Shown here piece by piece: positions 1 to 8,220 of a DNA stretch of 34,558 nt. Below the pieces are notes generated by a model. The model was not told the DNA's origin. It did no database searches and saw only the letters and a list, made by a program, of their open reading frames with translations. Numbering within the stretch: position 1 is the stretch's first letter; each line of letters begins with the position of its first letter. A program made the translations under genes and the position numbers. The DNA comes from Bacillota bacterium (lineage in GTDB: Bacteria; Bacillota; Clostridia; Lachnospirales; Cellulosilyticaceae). The stretch covers positions 1-34,558 of the forward strand of contig JAEYPM010000103.1 of the NCBI GenBank assembly GCA_023410675.1, written 5' to 3'.

Positions 1-40
1 CTTCAAGAGTGAGTTGTTGAACATGATTTTTGCGAAACAT
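1..40 (-). CDS. 5' end of a leftward gene, probably an IS transposase (partial)
   Basis: Read on the minus strand, an ATG at 40-38 sits about 8 bases after a GGGGGA Shine-Dalgarno (45-54). It opens a frame MFRKNHVQQLTLE that runs off the window edge. The short basic/glutamine-rich start resembles the N-termini of IS1182-type transposases, but 13 residues cannot prove this. The gene-free AT-rich DNA to its right (41-289) would then be the IS end plus the original flank. The family is an inference; the start and RBS are directly visible. Confidence 0.4.
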   Translation of the reverse strand, partial: MFRKNHVQQLTLE

Positions 41-151
41 AGGTGTTCCCCCTTCGAAATTTTTTCTTTAATTGTACCATATTTACACGTACCTTTAAAA
101 ACTAACCTTTTTGTGGGCTAATCATAATAAATAATTACATATAATCATTTG

Positions 152-190
152 CCTAGCATACCAATTAATTTGGGTCTTGCTAGGTTTTTT
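152..190 (+). terminator. Rho-independent terminator of an unseen upstream gene
   Basis: CCTAGCA (152-158) pairs with TGCTAGG (178-184), with an inner CCAA/TTGG pairing, followed by TTTTTT. It is oriented rightward, but no rightward gene precedes it in the window. It may belong to a gene now separated by the insertion at the left edge, or act as a leader attenuator for the XRE gene at 290. Confidence 0.55.
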
Positions 191-289
191 GACGTGAATT
201 AAATCAATTGATGAAATGACTTAAATAAATAAAAATTTTATGAATATGGAAAGTAAGCTTTACAAAAAACTAAAGGCGGTGTTTGTATT

Positions 290-493
290 GTGCGTAATAG
301 GCTAGAAGAGTTAAGAAAAGAGCTTGGGATAAAACAAGAAGAACTTGCTGAGGCATTAGAGGTCTCAAGGCAAACGATAGGGTCACTTGAAAACGGACGC
401 TATAACCCATCCATTATTTTAGCATTTAAAATTGCTCGTTATTTCAGCAAATCTATAGAAGAAATATTTATTTATGAGGAGGAAGTATTATGA
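290..493 (+). CDS. XRE-family HTH transcriptional regulator (small, 67 aa)
   Basis: This is a single-domain Cro/C1-type helix-turn-helix protein that probably binds DNA as a dimer and autoregulates. Residues 1-60 form the HTH_3 domain: LRKELGIKQEELAEAL, then the recognition helix SRQTIGSLENGRYNPS, then the usual tail IARYFSKSIEEIF. It belongs to the YozG/compact XRE group, which is frequently paired with a small membrane protein. The start is a GTG at 290 after AAAGGCGGT (272-280). Its stop overlaps the next gene's ATG (ATGA at 490-493), so the two are translationally coupled. The target operator is not evident; autoregulation is inferred from the family. Confidence 0.88.
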   Translation: MRNRLEELRKELGIKQEELAEALEVSRQTIGSLENGRYNPSIILAFKIARYFSKSIEEIFIYEEEVL

Positions 494-903
494 AGAAGTT
501 TAAAAAGAATATCATTTGGTTAATTTTTATAGGTTTAGCAGGGTTAGCACTTTTGGCTGTTGGTATATTTAGGGGTGATGGTACTTATGATAGCACAACT
601 TCAGGTTTTGCTGCTGGTCTAATTGCAGTTTCCATTATTAAGTTTCTTCAGTTTTATCGTATGTCAAAGGATCCAGCACTACTAAAAAAACATGAGATTG
701 AGCAAAAAGAAGAACGACTTATTGCACTGGCATATAAAAGCGGACATTCAGCTTTAATGCTCAGTTTGATAGCTGAAGGCATTGCAATATTTGTATCCAT
801 TTTACTCGGTAAGAGTACATTAGTAACGATTTTATCAAGCCTTGCATGCCTTCAAACTTTTGCCTATCTCATCTTCTATTATTACTATAGCAAAAAGTAC
901 TAG
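490..903 (+). CDS. Small four-helix membrane protein coupled to XRE regulator
   Basis: 137 aa with hydrophobic segments at about 8-27, 38-54, 86-107 and 110-132 and a charged cytoplasmic-type loop (residues 57-78, KDPALLKKHEIEQKEER). This matches the many DUF2178/DUF6442-like integral membrane proteins that sit directly after compact XRE regulators in clostridia; the exact Pfam family is not certain to me. The start overlaps the regulator's stop by 4 bases, and GAGGAGG (477-483) gives a good RBS. The function is unknown. The pairing suggests a membrane partner or effector whose level the XRE protein controls. It runs tail-to-tail with apbE, with only 4 bases between stops. Confidence 0.75.
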   Translation: MKKFKKNIIWLIFIGLAGLALLAVGIFRGDGTYDSTTSGFAAGLIAVSIIKFLQFYRMSKDPALLKKHEIEQKEERLIALAYKSGHSALMLSLIAEGIAIFVSILLGKSTLVTILSSLACLQTFAYLIFYYYYSKKY

Positions 904-907
904 GTAG

Positions 908-1975
908 CTATTTTACAAGGGTAAAGGTATCATCTACAAGGACAAAAGTGTCTTCTAGGTTTTTGGTGAGATAAACTTTTTTATCTTTTGTTATGAAAAC
1001 AGCTTCAACATCTTTTAAGGGATCTACAAACCTCATACCTTCTTCTAATCCTTTAGAAAATACAGTTGTAGATAGGGCATCTCCATCTATAGAGGTTTTA
1101 GAGATAATGGTAACACTTGCTAGTTCATTTTCAAAAGGATAGCCTGTATAAGGACTTAGCATATGATGATACTTTTTACCTCCTTCTTCTAAGTAGCGCT
1201 CATAGATACCGGAAGTAACAATAGATTGATCACTTAGTGGAATAGCTCCAATAGCTGTTCCACGAGGATTAAATGGATCTTGTACACCAATTTTCCATAA
1301 GGAGCCATCTGGCTTGGTACCAAGTGCAAAGATATTGCCTCCTATATCAACAAGAGCATGGTTAATGTCATTTTGCTTCAGTATTTTTACAACTTCATCA
1401 GTAGCATAACCTTTTGCAATGCCTCCTAAATCGATCATCATGTCCTTGGATTTTAAGAATACTGTAGATTTATTTTTATCTATTTCAAGATTCTTATAGC
1501 CCACAAGGCTAAGTTTGGCATCTATTTCTTCCTTAGCTGGAACCCGTGCATTAGGAAAACCGATGTTCCAAAGTTTGACGATAGGACCAATAGTAATATC
1601 AAATGAGCCATTGCTTAGCGTACTATACTCTAAGCTTTTGCTTATTATGAATAGGGTTTGATTATCTACATTAACAGGTGCTATACCAGAATTTTTATTG
1701 ATGGTACCGATTAAGGTACTTGATTTATTAATACTTAAGGTATCTTCCAAGCCCCTTAGTTTATTAAAGGCTTTGTTTAAGATATCATTTTCTTTATGAT
1801 CATAAAGTGATATTGTAGCAGCAGTTCCAAGAACAAATTCTGTCCTTCGTAAAGGAGCATCTTCTAAAGGAGTTTCCTCTTTAGGCACAGAATGAGAGAA
1901 GCAACTAGAAAAGGCTAGCAAGAAAACGAGCAGTAAAATAAATAGTAAAGTAACTCTATAACTATATTTTTTCAT
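908..1975 (-). CDS. apbE: FAD:protein FMN transferase, lipoprotein (ApbE)
   Basis: ApbE covalently attaches FMN from FAD to Ser/Thr of extracytoplasmic flavoproteins (Mg2+ dependent). The 355-aa protein has a lipoprotein signal with lipobox ending AFSSC (Cys25), so it is anchored outside the cytoplasmic membrane. Family motifs run in order: RTEFVLGTAATI near residue 45, DLGGIAKGYATDEVV (flavin-binding GGIAKG) mid-protein, ALVDIGGNIFALG, YHHMLSPYTGYP, and the metal-binding SIDGDALSTTVF. All key residues are present and length is typical. It is divergent from the NusG-II/Gx pair, a context repeatedly seen with flavin-based extracytosolic electron transfer. No FMN-bind substrate protein is visible in the window, so its target lies elsewhere. 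Confidence 0.95.
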   Translation of the reverse strand: MKKYSYRVTLLFILLLVFLLAFSSCFSHSVPKEETPLEDAPLRRTEFVLGTAATISLYDHKENDILNKAFNKLRGLEDTLSINKSSTLIGTINKNSGIAPVNVDNQTLFIISKSLEYSTLSNGSFDITIGPIVKLWNIGFPNARVPAKEEIDAKLSLVGYKNLEIDKNKSTVFLKSKDMMIDLGGIAKGYATDEVVKILKQNDINHALVDIGGNIFALGTKPDGSLWKIGVQDPFNPRGTAIGAIPLSDQSIVTSGIYERYLEEGGKKYHHMLSPYTGYPFENELASVTIISKTSIDGDALSTTVFSKGLEEGMRFVDPLKDVEAVFITKDKKVYLTKNLEDTFVLVDDTFTLVK

Positions 1976-2103
1976 CTTTATTTTTATCCTTCCTCCTGTA
2001 TTTTGTTATTTATCTAATATATAATTCTTATAAGATATTCCCTTTATGATGTAAAATAACTATAATGTATAGAGAAAGAGCTAAAGGAAAGGTGGCAAGC
2101 AAA

Positions 2104-2493
2104 GTGGTGAAGAAATGGGACATAATAATAATTGCTTTGCTCATTATTGTATCCTTTATACCCTATACTATTTTTAGAACTTTTATTTTAAAAGATACGC
2201 ATATAGTATATGCGAAAATAACCGTAGACGGCAAGAACTATGATAAGATTAAATTAACAGGGCATAAGGGAAAAGAAGAATTTGTGATACAAACAGAAGC
2301 AGGCTATAATAAAGTTATTATAGAGGAAGAAAAAATAGGGATTATTGAAGCAGATTGCCCAGATAAAGTATGCATTAGGCCAGGTTTCATATCAAAGCCT
2401 GGACAGTCACTGATTTGCCTACCGCATAAGTTATCCATTAGTATAGAAGGAAATGCAGATGAAGAAAATGAGATTGATATTATGGTGTATTAG
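2104..2493 (+). CDS. NusG domain II-containing membrane-anchored protein
   Basis: An N-terminal TM helix (KKWDIIIIALLIIVSFIPYTIF) is followed by a single extracytoplasmic NusG_II (COG5341) domain with its typical signature CPDKVC, then GFI, then SLICLPHKLSI. The domain is unrelated in role to transcription factor NusG itself. An ATG at 2065 opens the same frame, but it has no RBS. A GTG at 2104 is preceded at 8 bases by AAGGAAAGGTGG (2084-2095), so I place the start there (129 aa). It lies directly upstream of the Gx protein (21-base gap) and divergent from apbE. NusG-II/Gx pairs occur in flavin-based electron transfer loci (EetA/EetB-like). That role here is inferred from context. Confidence 0.85.
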   Translation: MVKKWDIIIIALLIIVSFIPYTIFRTFILKDTHIVYAKITVDGKNYDKIKLTGHKGKEEFVIQTEAGYNKVIIEEEKIGIIEADCPDKVCIRPGFISKPGQSLICLPHKLSISIEGNADEENEIDIMVY

Positions 2494-2514
2494 TTTGCTA
2501 GGTGGTGTATTAAA

Positions 2515-3033
2515 CTGAAAAAAATACAAAAGTTAATATATATGTCATTATTAGTAGCAATGGCATTAGTCTTGCATATGATAGAACAAATGCTTCCCAT
2601 CCCCATGATTACGCCAGGTGCGAAATTAGGACTTGCAAATTTAATTACTGTGTTAGCTTTATATACCTTAACGAAAAAAGAGACATTTATGGTGGTGATA
2701 CTTCGTTCGACTATGGCAGCAATATTTGCTGGAGGAGCTTCTGGATGGATGTATAGTATGGCAGGTGCCATACTAAGTTTTGTAGTAATGTGTTTTGTTA
2801 AGGAAATAGGTAAAGATCACGTGAGTATGATTGGTGTTAGTGCATCAGGAGCAGTTTTTCACAACATAGGGCAACTTATAGTTGCAGTATTTGTTCTTCA
2901 AAATTTTGGCGTTATGCTTTATTTACCTATACTGACTGTTTCGGGCATTGGAACAGGTATTTTTATTGGACTGACTACGCATTACACAAAGACACATATG
3001 GATAGACTGAGTTTTTTTAGAAATAGGATATAA
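2515..3033 (+). CDS. Gx transporter family membrane protein (heptaprenyl diphosphate synthase component I-like)
   Basis: This is a hydrophobic protein with about five TM helices and the family signature PGAKLGLANLITVLALY. It is annotated in databases as Gx transporter or HepPP synthase subunit I, though it resembles ECF-type S-components. The only nearby ATG (2542) has no RBS and would cut off the normal basic start. Reading the same frame back to a CTG at 2515 gives LKKIQKLIYMSLLVAMAL, which restores the family N-terminus. It has AGGTGGTG (2500-2507) 7 bases upstream, so I propose a CTG start. It is co-transcribed with the NusG-II gene and trxB. The transported substrate is unknown; a link to quinone or flavin electron transfer is inferred. 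Confidence 0.82.
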   Translation: MKKIQKLIYMSLLVAMALVLHMIEQMLPIPMITPGAKLGLANLITVLALYTLTKKETFMVVILRSTMAAIFAGGASGWMYSMAGAILSFVVMCFVKEIGKDHVSMIGVSASGAVFHNIGQLIVAVFVLQNFGVMLYLPILTVSGIGTGIFIGLTTHYTKTHMDRLSFFRNRI

Positions 3034-3050
3034 TTTAGGAGGAAATGAAA

Positions 3051-3956
3051 ATGAAGGATTTGATTATTATTGGCGGCGGACCAGCAGGGCTTAGTGCAGC
3101 TATTTACGCAGGAAGGGCAAAGCTTGATGCAATCTTGTTTGAAGGGACATTTCACGGAGGACAAATGATTAATACAGGTGAGGTAGAAAATTATCCAGCA
3201 ATGTTTGATATAACAGGACCAGAGTTATCCATGAAAATGCATGAGCACGCACAAAAATTTGGTGTAAAGATGATTCAAGAATTGATCATAGACCTCCAGT
3301 TAGAAGGACCAGTTAAAAAGGTCATAACCAATGCAAATACCTATGAAGCAAAAACGATTATTCTTGCTATGGGTGCAAAACCTAAAGAGTTAGGCGTAGA
3401 AGGAGAAAAATCTCTTTGGGGCAAAGGCGTTTCGTATTGTGCTATTTGCGACGGAGGATTTTTTAGAGAGAAAAATGTTGCTGTAGTTGGCGGAGGTGAC
3501 ACAGCAGTTGAAGATGCCCTTTATTTATCTAAAATTGCTCAAAAGGTATATTTGATTCATAGGAGAAATGAGCTAAGAGCTGCAAAGGTGCTCCAAGAAA
3601 AATTATTTCAGTCACAAGTAGAAATACTATGGGATACAGCAGTGTCTAAGCTGCATGCTGAGATGTTCTTAAAAGGAATAGAAGTAGAAAACAAAAATAC
3701 GAAAGAAAAGACAGTTATGGATCTAGATGGGTTATTTATTGCAGTGGGCAGTAATCCAACCACCGAACTTGTAAAAGGCAAATTAGAGCTTGATGAAGGG
3801 AACTATATCTTAGCAGGTGAAGATTGTAAAACAAGTATACCAGGCGTTTTTGCAGCGGGAGATATAAGAAAAAAAGAGCTTAGACAAATAATAACAGCTG
3901 CAGCAGATGGTGCTGTCAGTGTCTACCAAGCTGAAAAATATATCTTAGAAAACTAA
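3051..3956 (+). CDS. trxB: Thioredoxin-disulfide reductase
   Basis: A FAD/NADPH enzyme that reduces thioredoxin in the cytoplasm. The FAD-binding IIIGGGPAGLSAAIYAGR is at residues 5-22, the redox-active CAIC at about residues 130-133, and the NADPH site is VVGGGDTAVEDALYL with HRRNELRA. The C-terminal FAD motif is GVFAAGDIR. Length (301 aa) is standard for low-molecular-weight TrxB. Two in-frame ATGs exist (3045, 3051). AGGAGG at 3037-3042 is only 2 bases from the first and 8 from the second, so 3051 is preferred. It is downstream of the NusG-II/Gx genes on the same strand and converges with the two-component operon. No dedicated trxA is adjacent. Confidence 0.95.
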   Translation: MKDLIIIGGGPAGLSAAIYAGRAKLDAILFEGTFHGGQMINTGEVENYPAMFDITGPELSMKMHEHAQKFGVKMIQELIIDLQLEGPVKKVITNANTYEAKTIILAMGAKPKELGVEGEKSLWGKGVSYCAICDGGFFREKNVAVVGGGDTAVEDALYLSKIAQKVYLIHRRNELRAAKVLQEKLFQSQVEILWDTAVSKLHAEMFLKGIEVENKNTKEKTVMDLDGLFIAVGSNPTTELVKGKLELDEGNYILAGEDCKTSIPGVFAAGDIRKKELRQIITAAADGAVSVYQAEKYILEN

Positions 3957-3989
3957 GAGGCTAATAAAAGGACTTTAAGCTTGCTGCCC

Positions 3990-4628
3990 TTATTTCTTTC
4001 CAGTAAGGTAATAAACAGCAAGCTGAGTTCTATGAGATAACCCTGTTTTATCTAAAATATTACTGATATGATTTTTAACAGTTCCTTCGCTAATATAGAG
4101 TTTTGAAGCAATATCTTTGTTAGAAAGACCATTTGCAATTTCGGTAATGACTTCATATTCTTTAGGTGTAAGGGAGCTTTTGTCAAAGTCTGAACTTTGC
4201 ATATTTGTCTTGTGTTTGATTTTCTCAAATACAGTTTCATCTAAGACATTGCCACCAATATGAATGGCTTTAACCATTTGCTTAATCTTATCAGGCGTAT
4301 GATTTTTAATAAGATATCCTTTTGCACCATTTAAAAGTGCATTATCTATTAATTCATCATCATCAAAAGTCGTTAGAACAAGGACTTTTCCAAGACCTCT
4401 TGAAGTTATTTCCTTTGTAGCTTCTATTCCATCCATTTCAGGCATTTGGATATCCATAAGAAGTACATCTACCTGATTATTTGCTGCAAGCGTAACAGCC
4501 TCTAAGCCATTTTTAGCTGTTCCTATCACATGAAAGTCTTCATCAAGTTCAAAGATGACCCTAAGTCCATCCCTTACAAAATCGCTATCATCAGCGATAA
4601 CTATTTTAATTGGATCCAAGCTTTTCAC
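3990..4628 (-). CDS. NarL/LuxR-family response regulator
   Basis: 212 aa. The N-terminal receiver domain has acidic pair Asp13-Asp14, phospho-acceptor Asp59 in LLMDIQMPEMDG, and conserved Thr/Lys (VLTTFDD, GAKGYLIKN). The C-terminal LuxR-type HTH (LTPKEYEVITEIANGLSNKDIA, then GTVKNHISNIL) binds DNA. Its ATG overlaps the stop of the kinase gene by 4 bases (4625-4628), so the two are a cognate pair. The upstream ABC-2 exporter operon is the likely regulated target, possibly including its own promoter. The sensed signal cannot be read from the sequence. Confidence 0.94.
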   Translation of the reverse strand: MKSLDPIKIVIADDSDFVRDGLRVIFELDEDFHVIGTAKNGLEAVTLAANNQVDVLLMDIQMPEMDGIEATKEITSRGLGKVLVLTTFDDDELIDNALLNGAKGYLIKNHTPDKIKQMVKAIHIGGNVLDETVFEKIKHKTNMQSSDFDKSSLTPKEYEVITEIANGLSNKDIASKLYISEGTVKNHISNILDKTGLSHRTQLAVYYLTGKK

Positions 4629-5788
4629 ACTCCTTTATTCATAGTACTGTCATGATTCGTTGGAATGACCATTATTATTTCAAACCCAAGCTCTGCATTT
4701 ATAGAAAGGGTACCCCCTAAAGTTATGATTCTATCTCTCATTCCAGAAATGCCCATGCCTTCATTGATATTTGTGCAGCCATTGCCATCATCTTTTATGG
4801 TGCAGCGCACAAATTTATTGTAAATAAATATTCCTATGTGCATGGAATGGCACCTAGAGTACTTAAGAGCGTTAGAAAAGGCTTCAATAATATTATCAAG
4901 AAGCAAAGGCCATATAGTTTGAGGGACTGTTTTGATATCTCCCTCACAGATAAAAGAGGTTTCAATACCATATTTAGCTTGAAACTCTGCACAAAATTTT
5001 TTGATATGAACAAGCTCAATTTCAGAAGTATGGGGCTTTTCTTTTCTTAATATTTCCCTAATCTCATCCATACTGTTTCTTAGGCTTAAAATAACTTCAG
5101 TGACAATTTTCTTGCTTTGTTCGGGGTTCTTATCTATAAGAAGCTTACAAGCTTCTAGCTGAAAAATTGAACCATTAATACTATGACCAATTTTATCATG
5201 TAGATCTTGAGAGAGCTTACTTTTTTCTTGCAAACGCTTATTTTTGTAGATAAGAGAAAATTTCTCTAATTCATTTTTATGACTGATACTTTGCTTATCC
5301 ATAGAGTTTTTAAGTAAGAGTTCTTGATTAGCTAAATCCTTTAGAAAGAACTGATACTTTTTGATGATCAAATAGTGTTGATAGTAAAGACAGATACAAG
5401 CTATAGAAAGCATAATATAGACATACTGATTATGGGGATAAACCATGTTGCCAAGTAAAATACTGGGATACATAATAGGGTGCACTTTAAAATGCCCCAT
5501 AATGTCTAATAAAGTAAAAGGAAGAAACAAGTAAAAAATTGGGTCCACCCACATAATGGCAGAAAGAGTTATTATAATACTAAACACACCGATCAATATT
5601 TTAACCTTTGGACGATTCACTAGTTCATAACTTGTTAAGCATCCTGCAAGAACGAGCCATAAAGCTATTAAAAGTCCTTGGAAGGGGATATCTGTATTAG
5701 TATTTAATACAAGAGAATAGATGAGTAATAGAATGACTAATATGATTTTTGTTAGAGCAAAGTAGGTATTACGTAATCTATTTTCCAT
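4625..5788 (-). CDS. Sensor histidine kinase (HisKA_3 / NarL-type partner)
   Basis: 388 aa. Residues about 10-145 hold roughly five to six membrane-spanning segments with no large extracellular domain, as in DesK/LiaS-like intramembrane sensors. A helical linker follows, then the HisKA_3 dimerisation motif with phospho-accepting His197 in DLHDKIGHS. The HATPase domain has LLLDNIIEAFSNALKYS (N box), DDGNG and EGMGISGMRDRI (G boxes). A TTG at 5800 opens the frame earlier, but GGGAGG lies just upstream of the ATG at 5788, so that start is chosen. It lies 93 bases downstream of the permease gene and overlaps the regulator. The small membrane domain suggests it senses membrane stress or the state of the neighbouring transporter. 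Confidence 0.92.
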   Translation of the reverse strand: MENRLRNTYFALTKIILVILLLIYSLVLNTNTDIPFQGLLIALWLVLAGCLTSYELVNRPKVKILIGVFSIIITLSAIMWVDPIFYLFLPFTLLDIMGHFKVHPIMYPSILLGNMVYPHNQYVYIMLSIACICLYYQHYLIIKKYQFFLKDLANQELLLKNSMDKQSISHKNELEKFSLIYKNKRLQEKSKLSQDLHDKIGHSINGSIFQLEACKLLIDKNPEQSKKIVTEVILSLRNSMDEIREILRKEKPHTSEIELVHIKKFCAEFQAKYGIETSFICEGDIKTVPQTIWPLLLDNIIEAFSNALKYSRCHSMHIGIFIYNKFVRCTIKDDGNGCTNINEGMGISGMRDRIITLGGTLSINAELGFEIIMVIPTNHDSTMNKGV

Positions 5789-5881
5789 ATTTCCTCCCAA
5801 GTTACTAAAATCTTTTTAAGATATATTGGACTATTCTTATTTTTCCATACCCTATTATATAACTTGTAAAGCAATTATGCA

Positions 5882-7087
5882 CTATACTCCAGTAGAATAT
5901 TTATTATTTATTTTGTAGCCTAAAAGTGTAAGAGAAATGAAAAACACCATAAAACCAAATGTTACAGCAAAGTAAAGGTAAAGTGCATTTGTATTACCTA
6001 GTGTGAGTTGGTCTGCAGTATAGATAAACCATCTCTGAGGAAATAATAAAGCAATATTTTGCATCCATTTAGGAGATACCTCTATTGGAAAGTACAAGCC
6101 AGAGAGCATACTGCTCAGCACAATCATACAAAAGGCAAAATAGTTAATTTTCTCAATACTGTTAAGGCAAACACCAAGGCAAATGCTCATACTAAGAAAA
6201 ACAAGGCCTAGTCCTAAAATAAGAAGTCCAATTTGTGCTAAAGAAATGTCAAGTGATGAGTGTGTTAAGGTCTTTATGGCTATCACCATAACAAGGGTTT
6301 GTATAACTAAAGAAATGACACCTAAAGATAATTTTGCACCGATGTAAGTTATAGGACGTGTGCGGCTAAGTGTGATTCTTTTAAATACAAGATTATCTTT
6401 TTCAGTTATAAAGAGACCTACAATGCTATTTGCTCCAAATACAATGGCAGCACATATAATAGCAATAAAGTATCTTAACGTCTGAACTTCAGGAGAAGTG
6501 CGGTAAGTTAGCATATTTGATGAAGGATCTAACATCACGACTTCTTTTTTTGTTTGATTCATATTAGCTGAGCCTAATAAATCATAAAATATCTTGCTAT
6601 CTCCTCTAGAAGCACTAGAGAACCAATAAAATCGTGACAAAATAGATTGAAGAGTTACATTAAGTATTTTTAGGCGCTCATCGTTTCCACGGTCATAGAG
6701 GGTAACAAGGTTTTTGGTTTCACCCGCAAGTATCCTATTCTCAAAATCACTTGGGATATAAATAAAAGCACGGATAGTTGAACGATTAGCTGTTTCAGTA
6801 AAGAAGGTATTAGGATCCTTGGAAGATAGAATACTATCTTCTTTACACTCAATAGCTAAACTTTCATTACTACTTAATCTTTCAATCATAGTTTGTGAGA
6901 GTTTACTTTTGGATGCATCAATAATTAATACAGATAATTTTGTTTGTGCTGTTACTTCATTTGAATTTACAGGAATATTTAATACAAGAGTAGCCAGCAC
7001 TGGTATGAAAAAGAGTAAGAAGAATGTAAATTTACTTCTTAAAAGAAGTTTTAGGTTAGCTTTTAACATAATTTTATATGAGTTCAT
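5882..7087 (-). CDS. ABC-2 type exporter permease (second subunit)
   Basis: 401 aa with ABC-2 membrane architecture. One TM helix near residues 17-38 is followed by a large extracytoplasmic domain (to about residue 205) and a block of five TM helices, where RPITYIGAKLSLGVISL and LSGLYFPIEVSPKWMQ are recognisable family segments. The ATG at 7087 follows AGGGGGT; a longer in-frame opening to 7123 has no RBS. It overlaps the 3' end of the preceding permease by 14 bases, indicating coupling, and both probably form a heterodimer with the ATPase encoded first. The cargo is unknown; antimicrobial peptide or lipid export is common for such TCS-linked systems but is only an inference. Confidence 0.88.
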   Translation of the reverse strand: MNSYKIMLKANLKLLLRSKFTFFLLFFIPVLATLVLNIPVNSNEVTAQTKLSVLIIDASKSKLSQTMIERLSSNESLAIECKEDSILSSKDPNTFFTETANRSTIRAFIYIPSDFENRILAGETKNLVTLYDRGNDERLKILNVTLQSILSRFYWFSSASRGDSKIFYDLLGSANMNQTKKEVVMLDPSSNMLTYRTSPEVQTLRYFIAIICAAIVFGANSIVGLFITEKDNLVFKRITLSRTRPITYIGAKLSLGVISLVIQTLVMVIAIKTLTHSSLDISLAQIGLLILGLGLVFLSMSICLGVCLNSIEKINYFAFCMIVLSSMLSGLYFPIEVSPKWMQNIALLFPQRWFIYTADQLTLGNTNALYLYFAVTFGFMVFFISLTLLGYKINNKYSTGV

Positions 7088-8219
7088 TTTTGTACCCCCT
7101 AACTTTTGAATAAATGATACCAATTATAAGTGATAAGCCTATAACACTCATCAGTAGAATCACAGTTTTATTGAAATAAGTACTGCTCCCATTTATAGAA
7201 AGTTCAACAAGGGTTCGATTAATATAATACAAAGGAGAGTATTTAGCGAGATTATCACCTGCTGGATTATAGATATATGTTTGGAAAGAACCACCAGTAA
7301 ACCCAAAGATAAATGAAGCAACATAAGTCCCTATATTGACCAAAGAAACATTTTTTATGATAAAACTAATAGTGGTTCCAAAAGCACTAATAGCAAGGAC
7401 TTCAAGTAGTAGTATGCTAAAAGATAAGAGTGGAGATGATCCCCAATTTACTTTTAGAAGAAGGGTAGACACAGTAAGTGCAATACCAACTTGAAAACAT
7501 AGGCAACAAGCTGTAGGAATAAAACGTCCAAAAAATAGAGTAGTTGCATTAGCTTTTGATAGAGCTATTCTATGGACAATATCATTTTTCCTTTCAGAAA
7601 TTGCAAGAGTTAGGCATGAAGCGATGCCGAACCATATAATAAATACGATCTGAACAATACCATAATAATCCCTAGCTGATGGGATAGGATCAGCATTTAG
7701 CTTCGATGTAAGAATAAGTTCATTTGGAAGTTCTATAGACCCTTCCATTGCTTCTATAGCAGCAGAAGATAGAAACTTACTATATGCTGGGCTAAGAAGC
7801 TCATTGATTCCATCATAAAGATAAAGTCCTTCGTCAAGTGCAGTTTCAACAATGATTGTATTAATATCTAAGCCTTCATTTTTGTAGAGCGTATATTTTT
7901 CATCATCTAAAGTTACATAGCAAGCAATTTTCTTATTTTCTAATGCATCTAATCCAACTTCCTTTGTCATGGCTACAAAAACAATAGGCATTTCCTGTAC
8001 CTTTCCTTTGAATACTTCAAAAAAGGATTCTATTTTAGAGCCTTTTTCAATACTATAGCCTACCTCAAAGGGCTCAAGGACAAAATTACTTTGAAGATCC
8101 AGTGAAAGTGCATTTGATAAAATAGTAATAAGAAGAATAGGGAAAATAGTAAACATTAGAGCTCCAATTTTATTTCTTAAAAGAAGTTTAAAGTTGTTTT
8201 TAATGAGTGTAAGAAGCAT
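7074..8219 (-). CDS. ABC-2 type exporter permease (first subunit)
   Basis: 381 aa, the same layout as its neighbour: N-terminal helix (LLRNKIGALMFTIFPILLITIL), a large external domain, then about five TM helices from residue 190 on. The pair share the leading LKLLLRSK/FKLLLRNK stretch, which suggests an old duplication. The start is placed at the ATG at 8219 after GGGGAGGGA (8226-8234); the earlier ATG of the open frame (8240) lies inside the ATPase gene. One base separates this start from the ATPase stop, and its own stop lies inside the next permease gene, so the three transporter genes are tightly coupled. Confidence 0.88.
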   Translation of the reverse strand: MLLTLIKNNFKLLLRNKIGALMFTIFPILLITILSNALSLDLQSNFVLEPFEVGYSIEKGSKIESFFEVFKGKVQEMPIVFVAMTKEVGLDALENKKIACYVTLDDEKYTLYKNEGLDINTIIVETALDEGLYLYDGINELLSPAYSKFLSSAAIEAMEGSIELPNELILTSKLNADPIPSARDYYGIVQIVFIIWFGIASCLTLAISERKNDIVHRIALSKANATTLFFGRFIPTACCLCFQVGIALTVSTLLLKVNWGSSPLLSFSILLLEVLAISAFGTTISFIIKNVSLVNIGTYVASFIFGFTGGSFQTYIYNPAGDNLAKYSPLYYINRTLVELSINGSSTYFNKTVILLMSVIGLSLIIGIIYSKVRGYKNELI

Positions 8220-8220
8220 A

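Noticed and set aside
290..903. XRE plus membrane protein as a toxin-antitoxin pair
   Set aside because: The membrane protein has four helices and a size typical of regulator-linked DUF families, not of small single-helix toxins.
2490..2771. Leftward 93-aa ORF
   Set aside because: Antisense to the Gx gene; no RBS or family signature.
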